Source: Proteiniphilum sp. UBA4977 (GTDB lineage: Bacteria > Bacteroidota > Bacteroidia > Bacteroidales > Dysgonomonadaceae). From it: a DNA stretch of 56,630 nucleotides. Every line of letters starts with the position of its first letter. The stretch's first letter is position 1. Both the position numbers and the translations under genes were made by a program. The DNA is taken from the NCBI GenBank assembly GCA_002398565.1, contig DGZP01000122.1, positions 9,880-66,509 of the forward strand, in the 5' to 3' direction. Under the pieces are notes generated by a model. The model worked only from the letters and a program-made list of their open reading frames with translations, was not told where the DNA came from and searched no databases. This document shows positions 1-9,016 of this stretch, in pieces.

Positions 1-477
1 GGAACGGATCACGTTAGGATTATACAGATCGGTATGAGGGTCACAGACAATCACTGCATCCGCTGCTGCCGCATCGGCGGTACGCAGTATGGCACCCAGG
101 TTACCCGGTTTCTCCACCGACTCAAGCAATATAAGAAAAGGATTATTTGAAAGCCTGATATCTTTCAGACCATGCGATTTGGGCTTCAGCAATGCCACAA
201 TCCCATCGGAGTTCTCCCGGTAAGCAATCTTTGCGAATACCCCCTGAGATATTGTAAAGAGTATCTCTTCGGGAACTGTGTTCAACACATCCGGATATTT
301 CGATTTGTCGAGCATTTCCGGGCATACATAAACAGCTTTCACGCTGTAACCGCTCTGTAAAGCCAAGTAAAGTTCACGGGCACCCTCGCTCACAAAGAGC
401 TGCTGCTCCTTTCTCTCTTTGATTTTCGAGAGCTTCATGATATTCTTTATGGCCGGATTTTGCAGGCTTGTGATCAT
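1..477 (-). CDS. TrmH/SpoU-family RNA methyltransferase (3' end cut by window)
   Basis: SpoU-fold enzymes move a methyl group from S-adenosylmethionine to the 2'-O of a ribose in rRNA or tRNA. I translated this gene by hand: it opens MITSLQNPAIKNIMKLSKIK, the usual start of the substrate-binding domain, and runs 159 codons to the window edge. The end that is visible contains LLESVEKPGNLGAILRTADA, the first SpoU methylase motif (N and R of the NxGxxxR type), so the knotted catalytic domain lies mostly outside. The ATG at 475-477 is preferred over the Met 13 codons later because it restores the conserved N terminus. It begins 6 bases after the thioredoxin gene stop, so the two are probably cotranscribed. 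Which RNA site is modified cannot be told. Confidence 0.85.
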   Translation of the reverse strand, partial: MITSLQNPAIKNIMKLSKIKERKEQQLFVSEGARELYLALQSGYSVKAVYVCPEMLDKSKYPDVLNTVPEEILFTISQGVFAKIAYRENSDGIVALLKPKSHGLKDIRLSNNPFLILLESVEKPGNLGAILRTADAAAADAVIVCDPHTDLYNPNVIRS

Positions 478-483
478 CTCTTT

Positions 484-945
484 TCAGAGTCCGGTTTGAT
501 TATCCTTTTTCAGCAGAAAGTTGTCGATTGCCTCCTTGAAAGATTTTTTCGGCAGCGCACCCATCGCCACCTGCGGTTGTTCATTCATCGGGATAAAAAG
601 AAACATGGGAATGCTTTGCACCCCGAACGCGCGTGCCAGTTCTGGCTCTTTGTCCACATCGATCTTATATACATAGATATCGCCTCCGTACTCTGCAGCC
701 AGATCTGCCAAAATGGGGGAAGTAATCCGGCAGGGTCCGCACCAGGTAGCATAAAAGTCCACAATGGCAGGTTTGTCGCCGTTATACTTCCAGGTTTCCG
801 GATTATTCTCATAGTTGAACACCTTCTCCAGAAAGGTCACTTTGGTCAACTCGATCGGTTTTTGCGTATTTTTTCCTTGCGGTTCGGAAGCTGAGGTGCT
901 GAAGAATATGATCAGCATTACAAATAGTATCGTGGGAATTCTCAT
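484..945 (-). CDS. Exported thioredoxin-family protein
   Basis: This 153-residue protein has a hydrophobic signal segment (residues 1-20) and a thioredoxin fold with the active site ATWCGPC near residues 67-73 and the cis-proline region QSIPMF downstream. Proteins of this type exchange thiols and disulfides; the signal places it in the periplasm, probably as a reductase or disulfide-handling protein. The family is certain; the partner is unknown. The gene is followed 6 bases later by the TrmH-type methyltransferase. I saw no clear promoter in the 104 bases upstream. Confidence 0.9.
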   Translation of the reverse strand: MRIPTILFVMLIIFFSTSASEPQGKNTQKPIELTKVTFLEKVFNYENNPETWKYNGDKPAIVDFYATWCGPCRITSPILADLAAEYGGDIYVYKIDVDKEPELARAFGVQSIPMFLFIPMNEQPQVAMGALPKKSFKEAIDNFLLKKDNQTGL

Positions 946-1049
946 TGTGGGTAATCTTTACAGTGTGATTTTTAATTGCTGTATAAATATTCATTTATTA
1001 ATTGCGAATAGTAAACAACAATATATGGAGGAAAGTTTTACAATATCGT

Positions 1050-1553
1050 TTAAAACACCGTCCGGTCTTTGTATTTAACCGCTTTGGTGCCCGGTACACC
1101 GAATTCCTTTGCTGAAATATTTTCGAGGGCAACCTTCCATATCTTTACATTCTTCACCGCGGGTGCCGAGTAGCTGAACTCCCTGTCGGAGTAATGCTGC
1201 ATAATGATATTCAGCGCATTTACTTTTTCATCATACTCTTCCTCGAAAGCCACTTTCCCATGGCAAATCACACTTTCTGCCCGCATCCGGTAGCTGCAGG
1301 CCACCTCCTCATCCTGCCACACCAGTCCAGGATCGGTACAAAAGGTAATGCAGACATTAGGATTATTTTCAAGTATTGAAATTGAATGTCCTTCCTGCGC
1401 AGAATGGAGATAGATCACCTCGTCATCGTATCCGAAGTTCATTGGCAGTACATAGGGGATGCCGTTCTCGTCAGCCATGCCTACGTAACACAATGTACAT
1501 GCATGAATCACCTTCTCGATCCGTTCCTGCTCTTCCAGCGGATGGGTTCTCAT
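1050..1553 (-). CDS. Pyridoxamine 5'-phosphate oxidase-family (NimA-like) flavin protein
   Basis: The 167-residue product matches the FMN-binding split-barrel family in its N-terminal half: CYVGMADENGIPYVLPMNFG, then YLHSAQEGHSISILENNPNV, the pattern of NimA/nitroimidazole-resistance and heme-handling flavin reductases common in Bacteroidales. It has no signal peptide and should be cytosolic. It starts 9 bases after the GH43 gene stop and so is probably on the same transcript, although no functional link is evident. The substrate cannot be named from sequence; true PdxH activity is unlikely at this length. Confidence 0.8.
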   Translation of the reverse strand: MRTHPLEEQERIEKVIHACTLCYVGMADENGIPYVLPMNFGYDDEVIYLHSAQEGHSISILENNPNVCITFCTDPGLVWQDEEVACSYRMRAESVICHGKVAFEEEYDEKVNALNIIMQHYSDREFSYSAPAVKNVKIWKVALENISAKEFGVPGTKAVKYKDRTVF

Positions 1554-1562
1554 GACGTGCTT

Positions 1563-2687
1563 TTATAATTCTTTTTCAGTTGTGGAGGGTCCATCCACAG
1601 TGAGCAGACCCTGCTCGTCAATATTCACCTCATCGAAAAAAACAACCCGCTTGTTACCCGTCTTTTGTGTCCTTCCATGATAGACGGTGTACATTTTTTG
1701 ATCGTCCTTTGAGCGGAAGACCATGTTGTGTCCCGTTCCCGTGACCTCCCCTCCACTACCCGTATTCTTTTCCAGTACCGGATTGTTCGCGGCTTTTACG
1801 AAGGGTCCCAGTGGATCACCTGAAACAGCATAGCCCACGGCATAATGTTCACCTCCGAAGAAGTTGGCAGAGTACATCATGTATATCTTATCATTGTAAG
1901 TAAAGGCAAAAGAACCTTCCGTCCAGCGGCGATTAACCTCTCCGGCTGTGACGGAGCGGCTTTCCCACTCTGTTTGTGGATCATTCATCATTGTAGGTGG
2001 TTGCAAAAGCAGCACCGGCTCCCCGATTATCGAGGTGAAATCGTCTGAGATCTCCACTCCATATACCCAACTTTCTTCTATCTCCTTAAAAAGGTTCTGA
2101 TCCCGTGCCCATTGGGCTACTTCACTTTCTACAGGATGTTTATAACAGCAGCGGGAATAATAAAGGTATGTTTTTCCCTTATGCTGCAGGATATTTGCAT
2201 CAATAACGGGGTAACCCGGATCGAACAGCGGCTTGTCGGATATCTCCAGAAAAGGACCGGTAGGCTTGTCGGCCATAGCCACACCAATACGGAAGTTTTC
2301 CTCTTCGTTATCAGGATTCACCTTCCAGTCGGCACTGAAAAACATATAATATTTTCCGTCAATCTCGTACACTTCCGGGGCCCAATAGTTCTTTACAGTC
2401 CAGGAACCGGGCTGATTGCCGGAATAAACCTCTCCCTCCGGCTGCCAGTCCACGAGATTATCGGAACTGTAGGCAACAAAGCCTTTTGCTGTTCCTCCCG
2501 TACCATACATATAATACTTTCCGTCGGATGCCGAGAGGATAAACGGATCTCCAAATGCGACCGGTAAAGGGTTGGAATAGGTTACAGGTTCTGATGAACG
2601 TTTCTCCGATCCTGCGGTACAACCTGTAAGAAAAGATAACGGCAGAAGTATCATATACAATCTTCTGCAAATGCTTTTTGTGATCAT
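1563..2687 (-). CDS. GH43-family glycoside hydrolase lipoprotein
   Basis: A five-bladed beta-propeller glycosidase of family GH43, which usually removes arabinose or xylose from plant polysaccharides. The 374-residue protein has a lipoprotein signal (LPLSFLTGC, lipid-modified Cys near residue 23), so it is anchored to a membrane. The three expected acidic residues are visible: the base Asp in PVAFGDPFIL, the pKa-tuning Asp in PVIDANILQH and the acid Glu in RRWTEGSFAF. It stands alone, without SusC/SusD or other carbohydrate genes nearby, so the substrate is open. A TAnnTTTG box lies about 27 bases upstream of the start. Confidence 0.85.
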   Translation of the reverse strand: MITKSICRRLYMILLPLSFLTGCTAGSEKRSSEPVTYSNPLPVAFGDPFILSASDGKYYMYGTGGTAKGFVAYSSDNLVDWQPEGEVYSGNQPGSWTVKNYWAPEVYEIDGKYYMFFSADWKVNPDNEEENFRIGVAMADKPTGPFLEISDKPLFDPGYPVIDANILQHKGKTYLYYSRCCYKHPVESEVAQWARDQNLFKEIEESWVYGVEISDDFTSIIGEPVLLLQPPTMMNDPQTEWESRSVTAGEVNRRWTEGSFAFTYNDKIYMMYSANFFGGEHYAVGYAVSGDPLGPFVKAANNPVLEKNTGSGGEVTGTGHNMVFRSKDDQKMYTVYHGRTQKTGNKRVVFFDEVNIDEQGLLTVDGPSTTEKEL

Positions 2688-2713
2688 AGACTTGATTTTA
2701 CTGTTGCGGTCGG

Positions 2714-2721
2714 CAAAGATA
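2714..2721 (-). promoter_or_regulatory. Candidate -7 box of the GH43 gene
   Basis: On the minus strand the bases read TATCTTTG, a perfect TAnnTTTG Bacteroidota -7 box, placing the start of transcription near 2708, about 20 bases before the ATG. A good -33 TTTG was not found at 19-21 bases; the region overlaps the rplT terminator. Confidence 0.5.
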
Positions 2722-2724
2722 TAT

Positions 2725-2760
2725 AAAAAAAAGGAAAAACCCTCTTCAGATTCTTCCTTT
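2725..2760 (-). terminator. Probable intrinsic terminator after rplT
   Basis: Downstream of the rplT stop the minus strand can pair AAAGGAA with TTCCTTT across an 18-base loop, ending in a run of eight U. The stem is short and AT-rich, so it may be weak. Confidence 0.45.
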
Positions 2761-2786
2761 CTATGCTCAATCCACGGGAAGCAGCA

Positions 2787-3131
2787 CTACTTCACCTTGT
2801 CCACGATCGCCTTAAAAGCTTCTGGATGGTTCATTGCCAGGTCGGCAAGTACCTTGCGGTTGATTTCAATTTCATTTTTGTGCAACGCACCCATCAGACG
2901 GGAATAAGACATCCCGTTTTCGCGGGCAGCAGCATTTATACGCTGGATCCAGAGTGCACGAAAGTTGCGTTTTTTGTTTTTGCGGTCGCGGTAAGCATAG
3001 GTCAAACCTTTCTCCCACGTATTTTTGGCTACTGTCCACACATTCTTGCGGGCACCTATATAGCCTCTTGTAAGTTTCAGAACTTTTTTTCTGCGGTTGC
3101 GCGAGGCAACATGATTGACTGATCTTGGCAT
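2787..3131 (-). CDS. rplT: 50S ribosomal protein L20
   Basis: L20 binds 23S rRNA early in large-subunit assembly. The 114-residue product has the family's hallmark basic N terminus (MPRSVNHVASRNRRKKVLKL) and the central RRDRKNKKRNFRALWIQRIN-type helix region, at the normal length. It follows rpmI by 98 bases in the classic infC-rpmI-rplT order. In other bacteria L20 represses this cluster by binding its own mRNA; here the intergenic spacers and an internal promoter would allow such control, but no L20 leader was recognised. Confidence 0.98.
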   Translation of the reverse strand: MPRSVNHVASRNRRKKVLKLTRGYIGARKNVWTVAKNTWEKGLTYAYRDRKNKKRNFRALWIQRINAAARENGMSYSRLMGALHKNEIEINRKVLADLAMNHPEAFKAIVDKVK

Positions 3132-3229
3132 AATGTTACTTGTTTTGAATGATAGCGTCTCTGTCGAGCAGAGCTCTTTGGGGCATACATCCGGTTACTA
3201 AATCTCTTTACTGGAAACACCGGCATGAA

Positions 3230-3427
3230 TTATTTCATTGCCAGCAGTGTCTTAATGCTGTTTATGTCAGATTTGTGAACAAGACCCGAATGAGTAAGAT
3301 TTCTCTTCTGCTTTTTGGTCTTCTTCGTCAAAATATGACTTTTATACGCATGTTTCCGCTTGATTTTTCCTGTTCCGGTAAGGGCGAACCTCTTTTTGGC
3401 ACCGGAATTAGTCTTCATTTTTGGCAT
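3230..3427 (-). CDS. rpmI: 50S ribosomal protein L35
   Basis: The 65-residue basic protein opens MPKMKTNSGAKKRFALTGTG and carries the K/R-rich helix RKHAYKSHILTKKTKKQKRN, diagnostic of L35, a small component of the large ribosomal subunit. It sits between infC and rplT. A terminator after infC and a strong consensus promoter upstream (3493-3523) suggest that rpmI-rplT is transcribed as its own unit, at least in part. Confidence 0.98.
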   Translation of the reverse strand: MPKMKTNSGAKKRFALTGTGKIKRKHAYKSHILTKKTKKQKRNLTHSGLVHKSDINSIKTLLAMK

Positions 3428-3492
3428 TTTGCTGTCTTAGAATTTGTGAATATTATTTTCTACGTTTCTCCGCGGTCAGGCGAAAAAGTGTG

Positions 3493-3523
3493 CAAAAGTA
3501 ATGATTTTATCCGAACAATCAAA
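3493..3523 (-). promoter_or_regulatory. Promoter of rpmI-rplT
   Basis: On the minus strand TTTG (3523-3520) is followed after 19 bases by TACTTTTG (3500-3493), an exact match to the Bacteroidota TTTG-N19-21-TAnnTTTG promoter. The predicted start lies near 3487, giving a leader of about 60 bases before rpmI. Confidence 0.7.
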
Positions 3524-3612
3524 ACATTACCTGTTTATTTTTTACCGGGCGAGGTACATATTGCCCGAGAACAATCATCTTTCCAGTGACGTAGGGTGAA
3601 ATGGGATGAGAT

Positions 3613-3642
3613 AAAAAAGCCGACCAAATGATTTTGGCCGAC
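3613..3642 (-). terminator. Intrinsic terminator or attenuator between infC and rpmI
   Basis: The minus-strand RNA forms a ten-pair stem (GUCGGCCAAA with UUUGGUCGGC, two G-U pairs), a four-base loop and then six U. It starts 34 bases after the infC stop and so should end, or meter, the thrS-infC transcript. Confidence 0.85.
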
Positions 3643-3675
3643 CCTGTTCCTCGTCGTCGCAAAGGAGCGCTCTGC

Positions 3676-4230
3676 TTACTCTTCCTTTGATTCCTTTTTG
3701 GGGGCAGGAGCTCCCTTTTTTGGTGTCATCATGATAGACATCCTTTTTCCTTCCATGATGGGCATGTGCTCCACTTTGGCATAATCTTCCAGGTCGTTGG
3801 CAAAACGCAGCAACAATACTTCTCCCTGTTCTTTAAAGAGGATGGAACGGCCTCTGAAGAACACATATGCCTTCACCTTTGAGCCTTCACCCAGAAAGTT
3901 CATTGCATGTTTCAGTTTAAAGTTATAATCGTGATCGTCTGTCTGCGGACCAAACCGTATCTCTTTTACTGTCACCTTGACCGATTTTGCTTTTTGTTCT
4001 TTCAGTTTTTTCTTCTGCTGATAAACAAATTTCTTGTAATCGATGATCCTGCATACAGGAGGTTTCGCCGTGGGTGCAATTTCAACGAGGTCTAACTCCT
4101 GTTCCTCGGCCATCTTCAAAGCTTCTCTCGTAGAATAAATTCCCTCCGTCACATTGTCGCCTACTAACCGGACTTCCGGTACCCGGATACGTTCATTGAT
4201 CCGGTGCTGGTCTTTTGAGTCTTTTCTCAT
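3676..4230 (-). CDS. infC: Translation initiation factor IF-3
   Basis: IF-3 binds the 30S subunit, prevents premature 50S joining and checks start-codon pairing. The 184-residue product has the N-terminal signature QHRINERIRVPEVRLVGDN, the linker PPVCRIIDYKKFVYQQKKK and the C-terminal domain with VKEIRFGPQTDDHDYNFKLK. The chosen start is an ATG; any rare AUU start of the kind used by the E. coli gene is not needed here. It follows thrS by 68 bases and ends just before a strong terminator. Confidence 0.97.
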   Translation of the reverse strand: MRKDSKDQHRINERIRVPEVRLVGDNVTEGIYSTREALKMAEEQELDLVEIAPTAKPPVCRIIDYKKFVYQQKKKLKEQKAKSVKVTVKEIRFGPQTDDHDYNFKLKHAMNFLGEGSKVKAYVFFRGRSILFKEQGEVLLLRFANDLEDYAKVEHMPIMEGKRMSIMMTPKKGAPAPKKESKEE

Positions 4231-4298
4231 TCGGTGATGTTAATGTTTGCGCTGTTTAATTGGTTAATGTTTTTAATAAATTCCTTTTTTACAAATAT

Positions 4299-6254
4299 TT
4301 AATTTGATTGGGCGGTGGGGTTCATCATTTGATCTACCTCCCGTGCAATCGTTTCTGCAAATGTAATCAATTTTGTGGAACCCTGATCGACTCCGCCTTG
4401 TTTTCTTACTGAAACCTCTTCATTTTCTGCTTCTTTCTCACCTACTATCAGCAGGTAAGGTATCCGTTTCAGTTCATTGTCGCGGATCTTGCGCCCCACC
4501 TTTTCGTTGCGGTCATCTACCTCGGCACGGATATCGAATCGTTTTAATTCCTTCACCACACGATGGGCGTAGTCATTGAACTTTTCACTTACCGGCAGAA
4601 TCACTGCCTGTGTGGGAGCCAGCCACAACGGGAATTTACCGGCGGTATGCTCAATAAGGACAGCCACAAAACGCTCCATAGAACCAAACGGAGCCCTGTG
4701 AATCATTACCGGGCGGTGCTTCTGGTTGTCTGCGCCTGTATACTCCAGCTCAAACCGGTCTGGCAGGTTGTAATCCACCTGTATGGTGCCCAGCTGCCAG
4801 CGGCGCCCCAATGCATCCTTGACCATAAAATCGAGTTTTGGTCCATAGAATGCAGCCTCACCGGTTTCTACTTTTGCTTTGAGCCCTTTCTCCCGGCAAG
4901 CCTCCACAATGGCACGTTCCGCCTTCTCCCAATTTTCGTCGGTACCGATATACTTGTCTTTGTCGTTCGGATCACGCAGCGATATCTGTGCCTCAAAATT
5001 CTCAAAATCGAGTGCCTTAAAAATGATAAAGATGATGTCCATCACCTTCAGGAACTCTTCTTTCACCTGATCGGGTGTACAGAAGATATGGGCGTCGTCC
5101 TGCGTGAAGCCACGCACCCGGGTTAGTCCGTGCAGCTCTCCGCTCTGCTCGTAACGATAGACCGTACCAAACTCCGCCAACCGGAGGGGTAAATCCTTAT
5201 AGGATCGGGGAAATGCCTTGTATATCTCGCAGTGGTGGGGACAATTCATCGGTTTCAGCAAAAACTCTTCACCCTCTTCGGGCGTATGGATCGGCTGAAA
5301 TGAATCTTTTCCGTATTTGGCGTAATGGCCTGAAGTCACATATAACTGCTTGTGTCCAATATGGGGAGTAATTACCTGATCATAATCAAACTCCCGTTGT
5401 ATTTTCTTCAGGAAGTCTTCGAGGCGAAGGCGCAACTGTGTACCCTTGGGCAACCATAAGGGGAGGCCCGCTCCCACGGTTTGAGAAAAATGAAAGAGTT
5501 GAAGCTCCTTGCCTATTTTCCGGTGATCGCGCTTCTTGGCCTCTTCGAGCATGATCAGATACTCATCGAGCATTTTCTTTTTTGGGAAAGTAATACCATA
5601 AAGTCTTGTCAGCTGGGGCCGTTTCTCATCGCCCCTCCAGTAGGCTCCTGCAGCCGACAGTATCTTCACTGCTTTGATGTAGGAGGTATTGGGCAGATGA
5701 GGCCCTCGACACAAGTCGGTAAAGCTACCCTGTGTGTAGGTGGTAATGGTACCATCCTCCAGTTCACGAATCAACTCCACCTTATAGTGCTCATTACGTG
5801 CGCCGAACAATCCGAGAGCATCAGTTTTGGATATGCTTTCCCGTTGAATCTCTTCGCGGGCAGCTATCAGCTCCATCATCTTCTTTTCAATGTCAGGGAA
5901 ATCGCTTTCCTTGATGGTTACTCCTTCACCAGGATCCACATCGTAGTAGAATCCGTTTTCAATGGCCGGCCCGATTCCGAATTTGATGCCCGGATAAAGC
6001 TCCTGCAGGGCTTCAGCCATAAGGTGTGCCGATGAGTGCCAATAGGCGTGTTTTCCTTCTTCATCTTCCCATTTGAGCAGGTTTACGGCTGCATCCTCCT
6101 CAATGGGACGAGTGAGATCCCACGTTTCACCATTCACACTTACAGCCAGTACCTCCTGCGCCAACCGCTGACTGATACCTTGCGCTATCTCTAATCCCGT
6201 GACACCCTTTTCAAATTCCCTCACAGAGGCGTCGGGAAATGTAATTTTTATCAT
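4299..6254 (-). CDS. thrS: Threonine--tRNA ligase
   Basis: Charges tRNA-Thr with threonine. The 651-residue enzyme shows, in order, a TGS domain (MIKITFPDASVREFEKGVTG), the editing domain with the HSSAH motif, the class II catalytic core (RYEQSGELHGLTRVRGFTQD for motif 2; HRAPFGSMERFVAVLIEH for motif 3), the zinc-ligand stretch KPMNCPHHC, and a C-terminal anticodon-binding domain (FPLWLAPTQAVILPV). The start was set at the ATG at 6254, because an upstream in-frame extension of 28 codons is not part of the TGS domain. A TACATTTG -7 box lies at 6296-6303. Confidence 0.97.
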   Translation of the reverse strand: MIKITFPDASVREFEKGVTGLEIAQGISQRLAQEVLAVSVNGETWDLTRPIEEDAAVNLLKWEDEEGKHAYWHSSAHLMAEALQELYPGIKFGIGPAIENGFYYDVDPGEGVTIKESDFPDIEKKMMELIAAREEIQRESISKTDALGLFGARNEHYKVELIRELEDGTITTYTQGSFTDLCRGPHLPNTSYIKAVKILSAAGAYWRGDEKRPQLTRLYGITFPKKKMLDEYLIMLEEAKKRDHRKIGKELQLFHFSQTVGAGLPLWLPKGTQLRLRLEDFLKKIQREFDYDQVITPHIGHKQLYVTSGHYAKYGKDSFQPIHTPEEGEEFLLKPMNCPHHCEIYKAFPRSYKDLPLRLAEFGTVYRYEQSGELHGLTRVRGFTQDDAHIFCTPDQVKEEFLKVMDIIFIIFKALDFENFEAQISLRDPNDKDKYIGTDENWEKAERAIVEACREKGLKAKVETGEAAFYGPKLDFMVKDALGRRWQLGTIQVDYNLPDRFELEYTGADNQKHRPVMIHRAPFGSMERFVAVLIEHTAGKFPLWLAPTQAVILPVSEKFNDYAHRVVKELKRFDIRAEVDDRNEKVGRKIRDNELKRIPYLLIVGEKEAENEEVSVRKQGGVDQGSTKLITFAETIAREVDQMMNPTAQSN

Positions 6255-6295
6255 GCTCTGTTTCTGGTTTGTATATCTTCTTCGTAATGTGACTG

Positions 6296-6303
6296 CAAAT
6301 GTA
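6296..6303 (-). promoter_or_regulatory. Candidate -7 box of thrS-infC
   Basis: The minus strand reads TACATTTG (TAnnTTTG), placing the transcript start near 6290 with a leader of about 36 bases. The -33 region is only a weak match. Confidence 0.45.
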
Positions 6304-6425
6304 GTGATTTTGTGGTTGATGAAACAGCAAAACTGCAAGAAAATTGCATCCTGTGCCGTGGAAAAGGTTCATCCGGCAAGATGCGAATTCCCATATTGAT
6401 AAAGTATACCGGCATGACAAACCGA

Positions 6426-8486
6426 TCACTGCATTCTCTTTATGATGCTGTATGACTGCACGATACCCAACTCACCTGCTTTGCGTAAGTCATCGAGTCC
6501 CAATGCGGTTTCACCAATGGCGAGACGTGAGATGCCACGGTTAAAATATGCTTCTGCAAACTGAGGTTCCAGTTCTATGGCTTTCGTGTAATCGGCAATG
6601 GCTGCACGGTAATCCTTTTCCAGAGCAAAGATCTCTGCCCGGTTATAATAGGTATAAATGAAGCTGGGATTGATACCGATAATTGTTTCATATTCTTTCA
6701 GTATCTCTTCGTAGTCAATCGATCTGGTTGAAATCTCGGGCAGCCTCGGCTTGCCGGAAATCTTGCTCATTTCGGGCAGATTGATACCCGTGCTACTGCC
6801 CATCATCCGGGGATCATTCTGTAAACGTTCATACTCCATCTGCTTGGAACGTACCACCGCACGTCCAAAACGGGCAAGCAGCATATCTGGTCTCAATGAA
6901 ATTACCATGTTCAGATCCTTCAATGCATTTTCGTAGTCCTGCACAAGCATAAAATCCATGGCTCTCCCAAAATAGAGGGATGAGTTGGCAGGTTCATTCT
7001 CCAATCTCATGGAATAATGATCAATGGAACGAAAATGGGTCTGTATCTGCAATTCATTAAGAGGAGCTTCGTTGTTGGTCGCTTTCAGCACCCAGGTAAG
7101 GCCCAACTCACTGTTTGCCTTGTCCATCACCTCTGAGTAGTAAACCGGCCGATTCACATCGTATGCCCGTTCATAGTAGGTAAGAACAAATATGGGCTCA
7201 GGATCTACCGGCGCGTTTATGTTCTGCACCTTACCGCGACTCTGACGCTGGTACTTGGTTTTTTGGTTATTCTCACTGTCGGCCACAACCAGCATGTTGA
7301 ACTTTTCAATATCCTGGTCGGCCTGCTCCCGGGTATCTCTCGTTTCATCCTTTCCACGGGCCTGTTTAAAAGGTTCGGGATGAGTGGTGGCCACTCTGCG
7401 GGCTTTTGACTCTTCGGCACGTGCCAGCATGTAATCATGTTCCGCACCCCGCAGGTCATTCATCTCCCTCTTCAGTTCAGAACGCATGTAATAACCGCTG
7501 AAGAAATCGGGGTGGGCTTCAATAACCACGTTCAGATCGGCCAGTGCTGCTTCCCTGTTGCCTGTCTCGTTGTACAACATGGCTCTGTTCAAATACGCGA
7601 TGGTATTGTCAGGCTCCAGTTCGATCACCTTGTCGAAGTCACTTATTGCCCGGTTGTTATCTGCTACCTGCGCACGCAGCAGACCGCGGTTGAATCGGGC
7701 AATGAGATTGTTATCATCCGTCTCGATCACCCGGTCGTAGTCTGCCATGGCTCCCCGCAGGTCGTTCAGATGATACTTCACCAGTCCACGGTTGATATAG
7801 TTTCCCTCGAAGTAGGGATCCAGCCGGATGGCCTCATCCAGGTCGGCAAGTGCATCGTTGTATTTCTGCTGCTGCAGATGAAGTACTCCACGTGCTGCAA
7901 ACGACTGCGAGGTATAGGGGTCGATGCTGATAGCCTTATTCAGGTCTGCCATCGCACTTGTGGTATCTTTCATCTCCAGATACATCTGTGATCGTGTAAG
8001 GTAACCAGGTGTATAATCAGGGAAACGGCGCAGCAACACTTCAAAAAATTTCGCCGCCACCTCATACTGTTCCAGTTCCACATTTACAATAGCCATATTC
8101 ACCAGGGTGATCCGGTCTTCGGGAAAAAACTCCAGGCTTCGTTGATAGTCGGTAGCGGCAAGTTCATATTTTTCCTGGTTTTGACGTGCCGCCCCGCGTA
8201 GCTGATAGGCAGCAGTATAATATGGATTGCGCAATAAGCACTCGTCGGCATCTTCTTCGGCACCCTTAAAGTCGTCGAGCATAAACTTGGCCGTTGCCCT
8301 GAAATAGTAAGGGTCTGCCAGATAAGGCTTCGCTGTGATTACCTGGTTGAAATACTGAATCGCAAGTACGTAATCCTCGAAATAGAGTGCATTCCTGCCA
8401 ATCATCATCACTCTGTCTGTATTTACCTGTGCCGAAACAGGCAGGGAGATGAGCATGATGTAAAATGCCAGTATGAATTGTTTCAT
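6426..8486 (-). CDS. Exported tetratricopeptide-repeat protein
   Basis: A 686-residue protein with a signal peptide (MKQFILAFYIMLISLPVSAQ, cleavage before or after AQ) followed by at least twelve TPR-like helix pairs, with typical lines such as YYFRATAKFMLDDFKGAEED and AEAYFNRGISRLAIGETALG. The repeats break around residues 370-480, where a charged linker (KARGKDETRDTREQADQDIE region) and a non-repeat segment occur, then resume. TPR arrays are protein-binding scaffolds; in the periplasm of Bacteroidota they often serve secretion or envelope machines. No partner is evident. The start is the ATG at 8486, because an upstream in-frame Met would add a non-signal stretch. Confidence 0.85.
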   Translation of the reverse strand: MKQFILAFYIMLISLPVSAQVNTDRVMMIGRNALYFEDYVLAIQYFNQVITAKPYLADPYYFRATAKFMLDDFKGAEEDADECLLRNPYYTAAYQLRGAARQNQEKYELAATDYQRSLEFFPEDRITLVNMAIVNVELEQYEVAAKFFEVLLRRFPDYTPGYLTRSQMYLEMKDTTSAMADLNKAISIDPYTSQSFAARGVLHLQQQKYNDALADLDEAIRLDPYFEGNYINRGLVKYHLNDLRGAMADYDRVIETDDNNLIARFNRGLLRAQVADNNRAISDFDKVIELEPDNTIAYLNRAMLYNETGNREAALADLNVVIEAHPDFFSGYYMRSELKREMNDLRGAEHDYMLARAEESKARRVATTHPEPFKQARGKDETRDTREQADQDIEKFNMLVVADSENNQKTKYQRQSRGKVQNINAPVDPEPIFVLTYYERAYDVNRPVYYSEVMDKANSELGLTWVLKATNNEAPLNELQIQTHFRSIDHYSMRLENEPANSSLYFGRAMDFMLVQDYENALKDLNMVISLRPDMLLARFGRAVVRSKQMEYERLQNDPRMMGSSTGINLPEMSKISGKPRLPEISTRSIDYEEILKEYETIIGINPSFIYTYYNRAEIFALEKDYRAAIADYTKAIELEPQFAEAYFNRGISRLAIGETALGLDDLRKAGELGIVQSYSIIKRMQ

Positions 8487-8593
8487 TTTTGAATCTTTGG
8501 TTGTGCGAATATAGGTATTTTTCTGCATTTCGTGTCAAAACCTTTTCAGTTAGAGCCTTTCTATGCCGGAACGTTTAAAAGCGATCTCTGAAC

Positions 8594-9010
8594 TTATGAT
8601 ATATATTCCAAAATCCTGCTGCCGTTGTCCATTACCCTGATTGCTATTTTCACTGCATCCTGAGGCAGGATGGATTCTACCAGCTCCGGCCACTCAATAA
8701 AACAAAGGTTGCCACTATAGAAATAATCTTCGTAACCAAAATCAAAGGCTTCTTCAAGTTTGCTGATGCGATAAAAATCGAAATGAAATATGGGCGTACC
8801 TTCTTTTCCCCTGTACTCGTTGATGATGGCAAATGTTGGACTGGATACCGTTTCCGTTACTCCCATCTCTTCGCAGAGTGCTTTGATGAAAGTGGTTTTC
8901 CCGGCACCCATGCTGCCATAGAATGCGAATACCTTGTTATTTCCCATTTCTCTCAGAAAGGTACTTGCTGCCCTTCTGATATTCTTCAAATCCGTGATTT
9001 CTATTCGCAT
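8594..9010 (-). CDS. tsaE: tRNA N6-threonylcarbamoyladenosine ATPase TsaE
   Basis: TsaE is the small P-loop ATPase that works with TsaB, TsaC and TsaD to make t6A at position 37 of ANN-decoding tRNAs. The 138-residue product has the Walker A FYGSMGAGKTTFIKAL, the threonine-containing VSSPTFAIINEY switch and the HFDFYRI motif, all usual for the family. It begins 6 bases after the porX stop, a pairing common in Bacteroidales, so both should be on one transcript. Confidence 0.96.
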   Translation of the reverse strand: MRIEITDLKNIRRAASTFLREMGNNKVFAFYGSMGAGKTTFIKALCEEMGVTETVSSPTFAIINEYRGKEGTPIFHFDFYRISKLEEAFDFGYEDYFYSGNLCFIEWPELVESILPQDAVKIAIRVMDNGSRILEYIS

Positions 9011-9016
9011 AATTTT

